A stretch of 64,000 nucleotides of DNA from Absidia repens (lineage: Eukaryota; Mucoromycota; Mucoromycetes; Mucorales; Cunninghamellaceae), in contig MCGE01000005.1 in NCBI GenBank assembly GCA_002105175.1, positions 1,984,001-2,048,000 on the forward strand. Direction: 5' to 3'. The stretch's first letter is position 1, and every line of letters starts with the position of its first letter. Both the position numbers and the translations under genes were made by a program. The notes under the pieces were generated by a model that worked only from the letters and a program-made list of their open reading frames with translations, had not been told where the DNA came from and made no database searches. Shown piece after piece: positions 1 through 11,512 of the stretch.

Positions 1-139
1 GTGACTACAGGGCTATCTCTATTGTAGTATGACAATGGTCAACACTAATAAAAAAAAAGTGATGGTAGTAAAAATGGGATCTATTACGCTAGACATAAGA
101 GGACTAATGGGATGTTTTTCATAAGAGCATGTAAAAATA

Positions 140-520
140 GGTATATTTTATTGAAATAGAGATTCAAACTATGGACAAACTATCACTAAACTAAGCTGAT
201 GGTGGCTCCAAAAAGTCAACTAACGATGGTTCTAATTCCTGAATCCAAAATGAAAGGGGTTCCCCATACATCTTGTGATCCCTGAGCTGAAACCCTACTA
301 AGCTAGTCCTGACACTAATCTAAGATTACCATGACCTCAGAAATGTTGAATGGTGAAAAAAAAAAGGAAAAGAAAAAAATAAAAAGTGAAGAGAAAAAAT
401 ATTCACGTGTGCGGGATTTGAAATCGTTTCTGTGGCTCTCATGAGCGATTTTCTTTAATGGCAGACACAAGGAATCCCACCTCTTTTTTTTTTTTACTTT
501 TATATTATTCAATACCATAT
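140..520 (+). repeat. Dispersed repeat family R1, copy a
   Basis: This stretch aligns by eye with 35095-35400 and 51540-51890. Shared landmarks, in the same order, are a TATTTTATT start, a block reading ATCCAAAATGAAAGG followed by TTCCCCAT, then ATCCCTGAGC, then TAGTCCTGACA, an A/G-rich tract, and a GCGGGATTTGAAAT box. It has no coding capacity. The GGGATTTGAAAT box resembles a reverse-strand Pol III B box (T-arm), so a tRNA-derived SINE is one explanation; a MITE is another. Confidence 0.65.
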
Positions 521-1229
521 AGCATGGTCAACACTACAGTTTTCTTCTCATATCTCTTGCCACGGTGCCCTCGTACACCTTGAGTTTTAAAATAGTTTGA
601 TGCACGCTGTAGAATAATCCACCTCCACTGCAATGTAGAATGGCTTGCCATTCCCCGTAAAATTGTTTATCAGCTTGGTTTATTTTACGCTATGTGTACT
701 CATTTAAATTTAACTGAGACCATAGTGGAACTTCTGATTAAATAGCTCTTTTGAATAACTGTCTTTTTAGTGAATAAAACGTTGTAAATTCTTGATTAGG
801 TCCACTGGTACCCTGTCCACAAATTATCGCTACTCTTGAAACTATTGCTATTCTTTGATCCCTTTCCACGAGAGCAATCCTTAATTTCATCTGCGCCAGA
901 GTTATTTATTAAAACCACTCTTGCCATTGTTTTAGAGCTTAAGTGGTCAATTAGGACAAAAAAGTGACTTTTAACCGACGAAGTATAGTCTATAACGTTT
1001 CTCCAACGTTTCTATTTTGATTCAGGGTCGATTTAAGAAAAGACGCATCGTAACTTGGCAAAATTTTTCAACCTTTTCATTTTGAACGAATCTCTAGACC
1101 GAATTTACGGTCACAGTTGCCAATATTAGGTGCAACCATGGGAGAGAAATATTCGCAAAGGGAGGCAGTGCATGAAAAATGTCAATTTTTTGAAAATTTG
1201 AGGTGAGACCCATTTTTTATTGGAAATGT

Positions 1230-1925
1230 GTTGATAATATATTACATCGTCACAAATAGTACTATCCCTATCATTATTACTCTGTATGGCCCACCAAAAT
1301 ACGAAATGCAGAGTGTCAACAGCAAATACCCTGCAAAGGATTTTTTTTTCATACAACACATGTCAGTTTTTTTATGCACAAATATATTCAATAGACACAA
1401 AGTGATGGATGAAGTTGTTTTAATATACAATCTATCTTTTACGCATGCACAAACACACACACATACACGCATATATATAAAATATATGACAGGTAGACCA
1501 GTGATAGAGAGGAAGAATACATATTTTATTTATTTTAGATAAACTATGACCAACTAACACTAACATAAGCTAATGGCGTTTCCGGTATACTACTCTCTGA
1601 GATGAGACTAACTAATGCGATCCCAGATCACGAATCCAAATGAAAGGGTTTCCCAGTGGTGTTTGTACTGCATTTTTCAGAATGCCCGTGATTCAAATTA
1701 TAATACTAATCTATGATCATCACCAGCTTTAATGAAGAAGAAAAGGGAAAAGGAGAAATGACTCAAAAAAATAAATAAACATAAAAGCACGTGGACGGAG
1801 TGTGAATATGTGTACCATTCATCCTCTTTTCTCTCTAGCATACTGAGGGCCGAGTAAGATGGTTGGGTCCCAATGTATTTCCTACTAATGTGTAAACTAG
1901 CAGAGGTGCCTAATACCATCTAACA
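1230..1925 (+). repeat. Dispersed repeat family R1, copy b (second subfamily)
   Basis: This copy shares with an inverted copy at 26830-27340 the landmarks GGCCCACCAAAATACGAAAT, GTGATGGATGAAGTTG, ATCCAAATGAAAGGGTTTCC, a GTTTGTACTGCATTTTTCA block, and a terminal A/G-rich tract. It differs from copy a after the AAAGGGTTTCC core, so the family has at least two subfamilies. It does not encode a protein. Confidence 0.6.
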
Positions 1926-1949
1926 CCATCCCGCCGAACCCATAGTTTA

Positions 1950-1994
<45 letters not shown>

Positions 1995-2217
1995 CACCTA
2001 ATATAACAAAGAGTTCCCCAAACAAAGCGTTTATTGTATCAAAGAAATAAAGAGATAGAAAGGGATGACTGATAAAGATACATGATATGGAGAATAAATG
2101 GTGTAAACTAATGAGAACGGGTAATTTTATTAAAGTAAAAACTAAATAAGTAAAAATAAAAAAATAAAATAGAAAAACAGGATGTAGAGGGAGACACTAT
2201 TCTAAATTCATAACTAA

Positions 2218-4036
2218 CTACAGGTACCATTTACGCCATTCAGACAAATCATCTTCGGTGCCATCAAAAGTGAAGTTGATTTTCTTGATTTCCGTGAATC
2301 CTTCCTCTAGTGTTGGTTCTTGGAAACGAGACTTGAAGGTGCGGAAGACAATCTCACTTAAAAGATCTCGATCGCCCTGAGTGATGTGTCGATAATAGTT
2401 GTTGTGTCGGCAGAGATGTTCATCAGCAACAAAATAAAAGCACCGAATAGGGACGTCGTATTTTTGCGCAATATTGACAAATTCAGCCCGCGTTTCGATA
2501 GTGCCATTTGTGTTATCTAAGTGTATAGGACAGGTGCGATTAATAAGAAGAAATGGGTTTCCTTCCTCAACTCATCACTTACCTATCACCACAGATTTAT
2601 CACCACTAAGTGACTCTTCACATGCTTTTATACATTTTGTTTTGGTTTTGAGTGTGTCCTAAAAAATAAAAATGAGCATGAATAAAATAGAAAATCGTCG
2701 GTAGAGTGTATTCTCACTAATGAGTTAACTTACCTGATTAACATAAGTATAGCCGCTTGGGATAACGTGTTTTCTGGCAAAGCTTGATTTTCCACTTGCC
2801 GGTCGTCCGACAAATAATATCATTTCCGTATGGTCTTCATTTTCAGGTAAGAGTGGTGTTGACGTAGGTGTAAACAATGGCACTAGAATAATAGAGACAC
2901 AAAATTGTTAACGAAAATGCCAAACAAGGGCGTGGATGGAATCAATACTTACGAGACATTGAGTAGGCAAATGGATCGAAATCGCCCCAGCTAAACCCGA
3001 CTTCTTTTTCATTAGAGAAAAATACTTCTGGAGTATAAAATGCGATCTTGATGTTTTTGGCAAATTTTCTGTACATGCAATAAAAGAAGGAAAACAAGAT
3101 GGTTAATTAAAATTTCATAGGATTTAATTTTCTTTCTTACCTATCACCACATGAATGATCCTTTTTTGTCTGAGATTTCCACCCATCAGGTCGACCAGCA
3201 GCATCACCGACATAAAAACTATGTTTTAAATCTATACAGATAAATTAACTTCGAAGTCAATAATAAAAATAAAATAAAAGGGCGTAGAGTTACTTACCAA
3301 CAATAATACCATCATTATGTTCTTTAATCATATCATCCCACATTCCCGTCATTGGCTTTCGGTAGCGATCCTTTTTCATTGCAGCATATAAAAGCACGGG
3401 TACCGGTATCTATACAGAGCATATAATCGTTAGTCCTTTTTTACCGTACCAGTTCTATTCGTTACCTACATCGTCAAAAATATAAGAGACTTTTCTTTTG
3501 AATTCGGCGATCCGCTGCGCACTGTTCAATCCATTTTGGTTGGAGAAAATCACGATCTTGTAGCCCTCCTTATAAAGTTCAGCAAGTCTATCAGGTATAC
3601 TGTTATGCCACCATTTCCAATCGCCACCATTTTTGGCAAATGTTCGTCCTGATTTCGTTACAATCAATCTAAATGCGGTATATGTCAAAGTGAGTTAATG
3701 GCACGTTACTTTTTTTTTTTTTTTTGGTTCTATTGTATTTCAGATCCTTACGTGCTGTCAAGATCAAATGCCGCCACCTTGGATCTTCCCGGATCTTTGA
3801 TTCCTTTAGATTGAGCGATAAGTACAGTGGATAGACCTGAAAACCATTTCACCCGCATGATAGAATCAGTCTTTCGTTCTTTGTTGTCTTTGTCGAAGAA
3901 GGGATGGACTAAATATATACAGAAAATCATAAATAAATGCACATTAATAATGAAGACAAACTAGAAGTCGTAAAATTGTCTTACTTTTTTTTGGATTCTT
4001 TTGTTCTGTGTCTTCCGTTGAAAGGTTACGCTTCAT
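2218..4036 (-). CDS. Bifunctional polynucleotide kinase 3'-phosphatase (PNKP / Pnk1-like), multi-exon
   Basis: This DNA end-processing enzyme removes 3'-phosphate and phosphorylates 5'-OH termini before ligation in strand-break repair; it acts in the nucleus. Reading the minus strand, exon 1 begins MKRNLSTEDTEQ at 4036. A HAD-type motif FDLDST lies near 3765-3780 (DxD nucleophile), followed by a PNK3P block with IVIFSNQNG near 3540-3560. The kinase half has a P-loop GRPASGKSSF near 2795-2815 and VVIDNTNG split by an intron near 2510-2590. The protein ends WRKWYL at 2218. About eight or nine exons are separated by 60-100-nt introns. There is no N-terminal FHA domain, so it resembles the yeast/fission-yeast form rather than the animal one. 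Boundaries of the inner exons are approximate; the family call is firm. Confidence 0.9.
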
Positions 4037-4430
4037 ACTATACAAGAAAAAACAAGAATAAAAGAGCGAAAAAGAAAAAGAAAAAAAATTAGCAAAAAAA
4101 AAAAGACCAAATAAATTATAACTCCGGCAATGCGTGTGCGTGACACACTCTTTGCTGCGTCGCCCGTGTAGCCTTCTCTATTTTTTTTTGGCTGGAGCTT
4201 CTGTAGCCTACCATGAAGCGGTCCTCCACTATAAGTAACACATAATCACCATGCACAGCCTTATATATAATTACTTCGATCGGCATTGACAAGTTCCGAT
4301 AAAAGATAGAGATTATGTTAAAACAACAAAAAACGTCAACGGAGTGATCAAAATCTTTATTCAGGAATAGATAATATAAATATACTGTGAAAACAACATA
4401 TTAATAGAATAATAATAATAATAATAAAAA
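4037..4430. other. Intergenic: PNKP 5' flank and synthase 3' flank
   Basis: This holds the upstream region of the PNKP homologue and the 3' region of the neighbouring glycosyltransferase, both on the minus strand. I see A-rich tracts and an AAT trinucleotide run near 4409-4427, but no further gene. Confidence 0.5.
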
Positions 4431-6472
4431 CTAAGGTAAATAATCGTAGCTGTAATCAGGGTTGGGATAAAATACTATACTAGTAGGATCAGGAGGTTGA
4501 ATTGCCAAGCGACCCTTGATAGGATCAAAGAAATAAATGAGGATGTTGAACGCGACACCAGCCAATAGGACACAGGACCAAACCACAACAGGTAATGATT
4601 GCTTGATCTGGCACCACAGCACACTTTCCCGTTTCCGCTCCGATGCCGAGCGTGCACTAGTGCCCCAACCGACATCCCAAAGAGAGATCAAGGCCCATAA
4701 TTTGGCCGGCACTAAGCCCAGCAGATAGTAAAACGAGTAAAAAGGAAAGGCCAAGAACCTTAAAGAGCCAGAAACAACAATAGAGTAAATAGTCTTGATT
4801 AATGCAATACCCAATAACGAAATCAACCACACCAATAATACCCAAGGTGAATGTGCCCATAAAATATAAAAGATGGAGAAGATCAAAACAAACGGGTACA
4901 TGCCTTGATAGAAGAGTTCGGCCGCCATCCACGGGCTGTGTTTGTGTAGACTGCGCGCGTTCCATAGGAGTTCTCGATAAAAGCTTTTCGACCATCGCGT
5001 TTGTTGTCTGAACCATCTGATAAATGTCACTGGGGTTTCTGTTTCACAGAATGCCATATGATTGTAGACTACTTTCTTGCCATGGAGAAGGACCCTATTT
5101 GTTAGATGTCTGACAAACATACAAAACAAAAAAGAAAAAGAAAAAAAAGAGAGAGGAAGTCTGCATATGTTCATAATAATTTCCATTGACCGGGTGGGTG
5201 GAGTTACCTATCATCACCGTAAGTGCATTCCATTCCCAAGAAGCGTTGTGTTACCCAATCATCCAAGATCAGCCTTAATATCGATCCACTATAAATACCC
5301 ATGGGACCAGAGACACAAGTAACGGACCGATTGAAGCTTTGGGCGGCCCGTTCGATGTTGAAAGCCATCCAATACCGAAGAGAAGACATAAAGGAGAGTA
5401 CACTGTCCTTTGTATTCCAGATTCGGACATCACCAGCAGCGGCACCAATCGAAGGGAACCAGTGCAGTGCACGTTCCAGTTCCAAAACACACCGAGGATC
5501 AAACTTGGTATCGGAATCAGTAGACACAATAGATTCACATCCCACGGCAAGAAGAATACGGAAAGCTGTATACATTGCTTGTCGTTTGCCACAATGAGGT
5601 TGCATATAACACACAATCCGGGTATTTGATGGCATCACGGTATAGCTATGGAGAAAACGATCCAATGAGTCCACATCAGAAGTTGCCCTTGTATTGTTGG
5701 CTTCATATTGCTCTTCCACCACCATGTCTCTTTTTGATCGTTCGTTGGATGTCATGTCTGCATAATTGACGACTCCTTTGTTGCTGATAATGTTGACATT
5801 TTCGGAGATCACGCTGCTGGAAGCACTGTTGGTATGACTGGTAGATGCATTAGATGTATATTTTTCTACCGTTGAATCGTCAGTCAAGCCCAATTGTTGT
5901 TTTAATAATTCGAGAGCTTGAGGAGGACCAGTAAAAAGATCAGATAAAAGGTGTGGGAGGGTCACAACAGGTTGGTCAGGAAATATTTTTTTAAATACCG
6001 CCGCCATTTCTGCATCCTGAGGGTCATCGCCATCAATCACCACCACCATTGTAATTGGATCAGGATATTGAACATGTCGAATAGATTCCAAGCAAGCAGC
6101 AAATAATGAAGGTTCTTCACGATATCCTACTACGGCAAGGCCAAGCTTTGATGCTTTACGTGGAGAAGGAGGGGGAGAAACATCATCACCCGCCAATCTG
6201 ATTTTGTCGAAATGATCTGGCAAAGGCTGCTGTAAAGCGGAGATTGGGTCTGGTTGCTTCTTCCGGTAGTAATGCACCATGAATCGGTTCAAGGTGGCAA
6301 ATATAAGTTGTAGCATGACAAATGTAAATACTACCATACCATACACACCTAGCGCCCAAAAAGAATGTCTAGTCAATTGAATATGAAGTGCATACCCAAC
6401 AATTGCAGGCGCGACAAAGATGCATGAAATCACAGCCGAATAGATGATCTTTAAAGGGACTGTCCATATCAT
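4431..6472 (-). CDS. Hyaluronan/chitin synthase-like family 2 glycosyltransferase, two exons
   Basis: This is a membrane processive beta-glycosyltransferase predicted to polymerise a UDP-sugar (hyaluronan, chitin or a related glycan) and extrude it through the plasma membrane. Two exons, 6472..5208 and 5109..4431, join in phase to give 647 residues. N-terminal membrane segments (about residues 8-60) precede the GT2 core: VVVIDGDD, then TDSDT, then GDDRHLTNR across the splice junction, then QQTRWSKSFYREL. The GDDRHLTNR plus QQTRW pair and a CGKRQAMYTAF block are characteristic of the hyaluronan synthase branch rather than the EDR/QRRRW of classical chitin synthases. Four or five membrane helices follow. 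A Ser/Thr/Asn-rich insert of roughly 100 residues sits between IDGDD and the MYTAF block. The substrate cannot be told from sequence. Confidence 0.88.
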
Positions 6473-7053
6473 TTCTTCGTAAAACTATTCTTATATTAGT
6501 TGATGGAGTCAAGCAGGAAAGAGAAAAAGAAAAAAAGAGAAAGATAATTATCCTGGCAATTTTTTTTCTAAAGATGATTGTTTGCATCCCGATGTCAAAC
6601 ACCTTTGTTAAGTTTGAGTGTCACTCGATGATAGTGAGCTCATTAACGGAGAAACAGGAACATGTTCCACTCGATGTGAGGAAGTAGGAGTACAATTCAA
6701 ATATTATAGTTGGGATTTCCGTTCAAGCGCAAAAAAAAAAAAAAAAAAGAGCCGAGGTTGATATATCATCGACCACTGAGACAAACAGGTCAGTAATTAA
6801 CACACCACTCTTACGTTAAACATTTATTATAAAATACATCATCAATACTGCTCTTTTCACAAAGCTGACCTTTTTTGGGGGCGACCAATGTACGTAAAAA
6901 ACGTGTGATCATCATGCAAGTCAACACAAATCAAACAGAATAAGCAGAATAAATATTTCATCAAAAAGTTTATTTAATACACAGTGGAAAGGAATAATAA
7001 TAACAATAATAATAAAAAACAAATGTATACATCTAAACTAGACCAACTATCTT
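6473..7053. other. Intergenic: synthase promoter and succinyl-CoA ligase 3' end
   Basis: This holds the upstream region of the GT2 enzyme and the 3' flank of the succinyl-CoA ligase gene. There is an A/G-rich tract near 6731-6755 and no additional gene that I can support. Confidence 0.5.
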
Positions 7054-8655
7054 TTAAGCCAAACCAGCTTCAACCATAGCCTATAAACAATTTAAACAAA
7101 TCATCAGTAAAAAACATCGCATCGCAAGACTATAATTTATCTCGTTTTTTCCCCTTTTTTCCTACTTACTTCTTGAAGGGTAACACCTAACTTGGCTGGG
7201 GAAGGAGTAACACGGACACCAGCATCTTCGAGAGCCTTGATCTTGTCTTGAGCACCACCCTTACCACCAGAAATGATGGCACCAGCATGACCTAATGATA
7301 GAGTATAATGTAAGCCCGGAATTGTTTCCACAATAATATATATTTTCTCATTATTTACCCATTCTACGACCAGGGGGAGCAGTGACACCGGCAATGAAGG
7401 ACACAACAGGTTTGGGTACAGCACGGGTTTGGTTGTATTGTTTGAGGAAATCAGCAGCGGCTTCTTCGGCTTCACCACCAATTTCACCAATCATAATGAT
7501 TCCTATACCAATACAACAAAAAATCCAGTTCGTAAACAATAAACATGGAATGACCACCTACCTATTTTTTCATGTTCATATTTATCCATTTTCTCTTTAA
7601 TTCCCTTCTCTTTTTATTATTTACCTTCGGTGTTATCGTCTTCCAAAAAGACGCTAAGACAATCAATGAAGTTGGTACCATTCAAAGGATCACCACCAAT
7701 ACCAACACAGAGAGTTTGACCAAGACCGACATCGGTGGTCTGTTGGACAGCTTCATAAGTCAAAGTACCAGAGCGGGAGACAATACCGACCTTACCCTTC
7801 TTCAAGATGCTACCAGGCATGATACCGATCTTGCATTCTTCAGCATAAATCATACCAGGACAATTGGGGCCCACAAGGCGGGTCTTGGATTGAGTCAACA
7901 AGGCTTGCTTGACACGCACCATATCGTGTTGAGGAATACCTTCGGTAATGGCAACAACCAAAGGAACTTCGGCTTCAATGGCTTCTAAAATAGCAGCAGC
8001 AGCACCGGGAGGAGGAACATAGATGACACTGGCGTCAGCCTTTGTTTCTTGAACAGCCTATTTTTTGGGCAAAGAAAAAAAGAAGTATTTAGTAAAAAGA
8101 AGTAAACAATGGTTGGGATTTGTCCCTACTCCATCCATTATTATTATCGACTTACTTGTTGTACATTAGCAAACACGGGTAAACCCAAATGAGTTTGACC
8201 GGCCTTCTTGGGAGACACACCGCCAACCATCTTGGTACCGTATTCAATAGCTTGTTGAGAATGGAAGGTACCCTATATGCAAGTGATATTTAAAAAAAAT
8301 GCGGTCATGTCGACCTTTTAGTATATCTGTTATAGTCCCTCTATAATAACAAAAGCCTAGTCGCCAATCCTTACATACCTGTTTACCGGTAAAGCCTTGA
8401 CAGATGACCTTGGTGTTCTTTCCAATCATTAAGTTCTTGGCTGTAGATTCATAACCATTGGTAGCAAAAGAGCGACGAGCCACTGGTTTATAAAAGAAAA
8501 GCAGAGAAACAAGTTAGATGAAGAGGCTCATAAAAACACACTAGTGATTGCTGTATTCCGTACATTCCCAGTATCCCAATTTTCGATTATTTTCTTTCTT
8601 AACAGGACTTACCAGCAGCAGTGGACCGTAAGAGGGTAGATGCAGATTGAAGCAT
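7054..8655 (-). CDS. LSC1: Succinyl-CoA ligase [ADP/GDP-forming] subunit alpha, mitochondrial, multi-exon
   Basis: This TCA-cycle enzyme subunit interconverts succinyl-CoA and succinate with substrate-level phosphorylation, paired with a beta subunit in the mitochondrial matrix. Exon 1 begins [15 protein letters not shown] at 8655, followed by [12 protein letters not shown], which together look like a mitochondrial presequence. The CoA-binding fold follows ([28 protein letters not shown]), then GPNCPGMI and the ligase domain with [23 protein letters not shown], split by an intron, contains the phosphorylated active-site histidine. The C terminus is EAGLA with its stop at 7054. There are about seven exons. 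A very well conserved family, so the call is secure. Confidence 0.95.
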
Positions 8656-8876
8656 TGTTGTGAGAATGTAAAGGCGAGGAAAAGAAAGGTGGAGAAGGGT
8701 GATAGAAATCTAAAAAGAGGAAGGCGAAAAAAAAAAATGGGTTTCTGAAAAAAAGGGAAAGACCGGAAAGGGGAAGAAAAAAATTTTATTTACCTTCATT
8801 GAAATCCCGAAATGAAAGGATTTTAAGACCCAAATGACACTCCCACATACAAAAGAAGATATAAAAAAATTGGTTT

Positions 8877-11184
8877 TTATTGATCCATAAAAGAAGTATG
8901 TAAACTACGTGATGATTGAATACCATTGATTTTTTTCAAATGGTTGTTGTTGTTGCTGCTGCTGTTACCATTCGAATCACTATTTGATCCATCTAAATCA
9001 TCGACATCATTTCCAGTTTGGGTGAGCGATGTTGGCGTAGTTGTTGTCGCAGAAGATGTTGTTGCTGTTGTTGTGGCAATGCCAGGCGAAGACGTTACCA
9101 TACATCCAGTCGATCCAACCAACGCTGAAGGAGCACCAGAGCATTGGCTATTGTTGCCAGTGTTGTGTTTATTTCCGTTACTGTTGTTGGTACAGCTACT
9201 GTCGCTATTGTTGCCATTGTTGTTTCCATTTAATAATATCGATGTATTGGATGAACTTGACCTTCGTCGCTGATGATGGCGTACCCAAAGACTTGATGAA
9301 GTTGTTCCGGAACTAGCCGACGGATTGCCATGAAGCGCGGACCCTAAATCCAATCGAGATAAATCGCTGCTGAGGTTTCCATTTTCTATAGGCTGCTGAT
9401 GCTGATGTTGTTGTGATTCGCTGTAGATCAAATTCGTTCGACTGGGTGTTGCTACACTAGTGGTTGTTGATGATGATGGTTCCGCACGAGATAATCCGCT
9501 TGTTTTTGATATTGAGGACGACGACGATGACGGTGAAGGCGCAAGTGATGTTACTGTTGATAATCCTGTTGAAGTTGTAGAAGCAGTGGCTGTATTGGAG
9601 GACCCAGAGTTGGAGGAAGAATTCAGTAGACAACCGATGTTATTTGAGCAGGGCTGTTGTCGAGGGTCATCTTTTTCATAATCAATATCGTCTGATTCAC
9701 CTTCAAAAGCAGATGAAAATCGTTGTCGTTTAACATCTACCATGTCATTGCTTGATATTCGGCGATGATGATGATATCTAGGATGGGTTTGTTGAGGCTG
9801 TGCTTGTGGTTGCTGGTTTTGTTGAAGTGATTCTGATGTCAGCGCAGAGTCTGGTTGTGATGAGGAGGTACAAGATTGTGATGCAGACGATGGTCGTTCC
9901 AATGTGTGATCTTCAAAATGCAATGTTGTGTGATGGTGGTGTCGGGCAATGGAATCAGATGAGTGTTGATGGTCCATTATCACTGGAGATTGAGCAGTTG
10001 TTCCGATGGTTGTAATAGACGGTGATGATGGAGTGGTGGAAGCAATATTGTTTTCTTCATGTTGATGATAACGCCGCCTTCGTCTTCGGTTCAATTTTGC
10101 ACTGAGGGTTTCCCGTTCCCGTCTTGCGGCTTCTTGCAGCATGACACATTTGACTTTGTAATCGATATTCGCTTGGCTTTGTAAATACATGAAGAATTCG
10201 GATAGCTTCGAAAAATCCCAATCACCAGTAAATGCACGAAGAAAGCGTTCCCGCTGATGACTTGGGCAAGCGGCATAAGGTGGAGTGGCAAGAATAGTGG
10301 TGATAAGTGTTGCGGTGTATTGTGTCGCCCATGTCTGTGTCAGGTGTCGTAAGAGTTGAGCACGTCGCATGTCCCCTAGTATACACATAAATATATATAT
10401 AAAAAGTGAGTATGACAATAATCTATCAGTTCCAGTTATGACATAAACAAATAAACAAATAATAAATAAAAAGATGATTCAGGTACCTTCTTCATCGCAC
10501 CATCCAGCAGTGATATGCCGTACCAAAATACTTGTACTTTCCCACCGCCAGTCAGCCACTAACCATTTGATAGCATTGATGATACGATCCAAAGAATACT
10601 CATTTGCAATCCGATGAAGATACATGGCTGTGACAAGTACATTATCTTCGGCCTTCAACCAAGAATAAAAAGTCGCATCATATAGTTGATCCATTTGCTT
10701 GATATTTCGATGGACGTCCTTCCAGTCTTGAATCTTCGGTAAAAGGGGTACTTTTTCTATATATAAAATAACAATACTTGTGTCGTGAGTTCCTCATCCT
10801 TGTACATTCTAAAAAGAGAATTCCATAACAACCAGATAAAAATAAGGCTGGTTTTTTTGGGGGGGTTGTTGTTTTGTTACCTTTGGTTGTTCCATGGGCC
10901 CATTCCGCAACAGAAATAGAACCATGGCGAGAAGAATTTGGTGGGGCAATAAAAGATGTATTTGAGTGAGTTTGTTGAGGTGATAAAGACGTTTGGGGTT
11001 GTGGTTGCAGTGTTGTAGAGCGAGTAGGAGGCGGAGGTGGAGGAGATGTACCTGCTGCTGTAGGAGAACTGGAGGGTTGATTATCGATGAGGTTGTTGTG
11101 AAAAGAATTCATCATTGAGGTGGACGTTGGATGTATAATAGTTGATGTACGCGGAGGCAACATAATAACAGGTGTGTTTACCAT
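8877..11184 (-). CDS. Unidentified helical protein with long Ser/Asn/Gln-rich tail, multi-exon
   Basis: I do not recognise this protein. It starts MVNTPVIMLPPRTST at 11184 with a Pro/Ser/Gln-rich N-terminal segment. After a short exon (about 10810-10780) comes a compact, apparently alpha-helical region, with KVPLLPKIQDWKDVHR, then YSWLKAEDNVLVTAMYLHR and ADWRWESTSILVRHI, and after an intron at about 10477-10381 MRRAQLLRHLTQTW and FTGDWDFSKLSEFFMYLQ. A basic run (NRRRRRRYHQ) follows, then about 350 residues dominated by Ser, Thr, Asn, Gln and His repeats to the stop at 8877. The layout (disordered, helical, basic, disordered) suits a nuclear regulatory or scaffold protein. I considered a Mediator Med12-like relationship from the helical part but cannot support it. 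Exon joins keep an open frame throughout. Confidence 0.6.
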
Positions 11185-11512
11185 TCTTTATCAAATAGAC
11201 AAATCTAAAGTCTGGTAAAACAAAGAAAAAAAAAATGGACAAACGGAAAAGAAGGGGGACTAGATTTGAAAATGAAAAAAAAAAAATTACACACAGGGCG
11301 GTGTTCAAAATTTAATCATTGGTTCATTCAAAAAAAAATGGAAGGAGACAAATCATTGGGTGGCGATCATTTCAAGTTTGAATTTATTAATCAAGCGAAG
11401 AAAGGGGTATGTTCATAAAAAAGGGTTCTATACAATAAAATTATACAGATGAATAAATAATATAATCTTAAATGAATTCTACATTGTAAAAGCATGCTAA
11501 CTATAGAAGGAT
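11185..11512. other. Intergenic spacer
   Basis: This is the 5' flank of the unidentified gene and the 3' flank of the JMJD4 homologue, both on the minus strand. It is A/T-rich with no recognisable gene. Confidence 0.5.

Larger units (their letters stand above)
1..2217. other. Gene-free repeat island at left edge
   Basis: I see no convincing coding region here. The stretch is AT-rich and holds two copies of a dispersed repeat family (about 140-520 and 1230-1925), a CA/TA microsatellite near 1453-1485, and a run of about 39 A between 1951 and 1989. Only short, low-complexity reading frames are present on either strand. Confidence 0.7.

Noticed and set aside
8926..10015. Open frames on the plus strand rich in Leu/Val/Asp
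   Set aside because: They are the antisense of the Ser/Asn/Gln-repeat tail of the minus-strand gene; composition is explained by trinucleotide repeats.
10678..11184. Assignment of the unidentified gene as Mediator Med12
   Set aside because: Only a weak resemblance to the catenin-like region; no Med12 domain signature could be seen.
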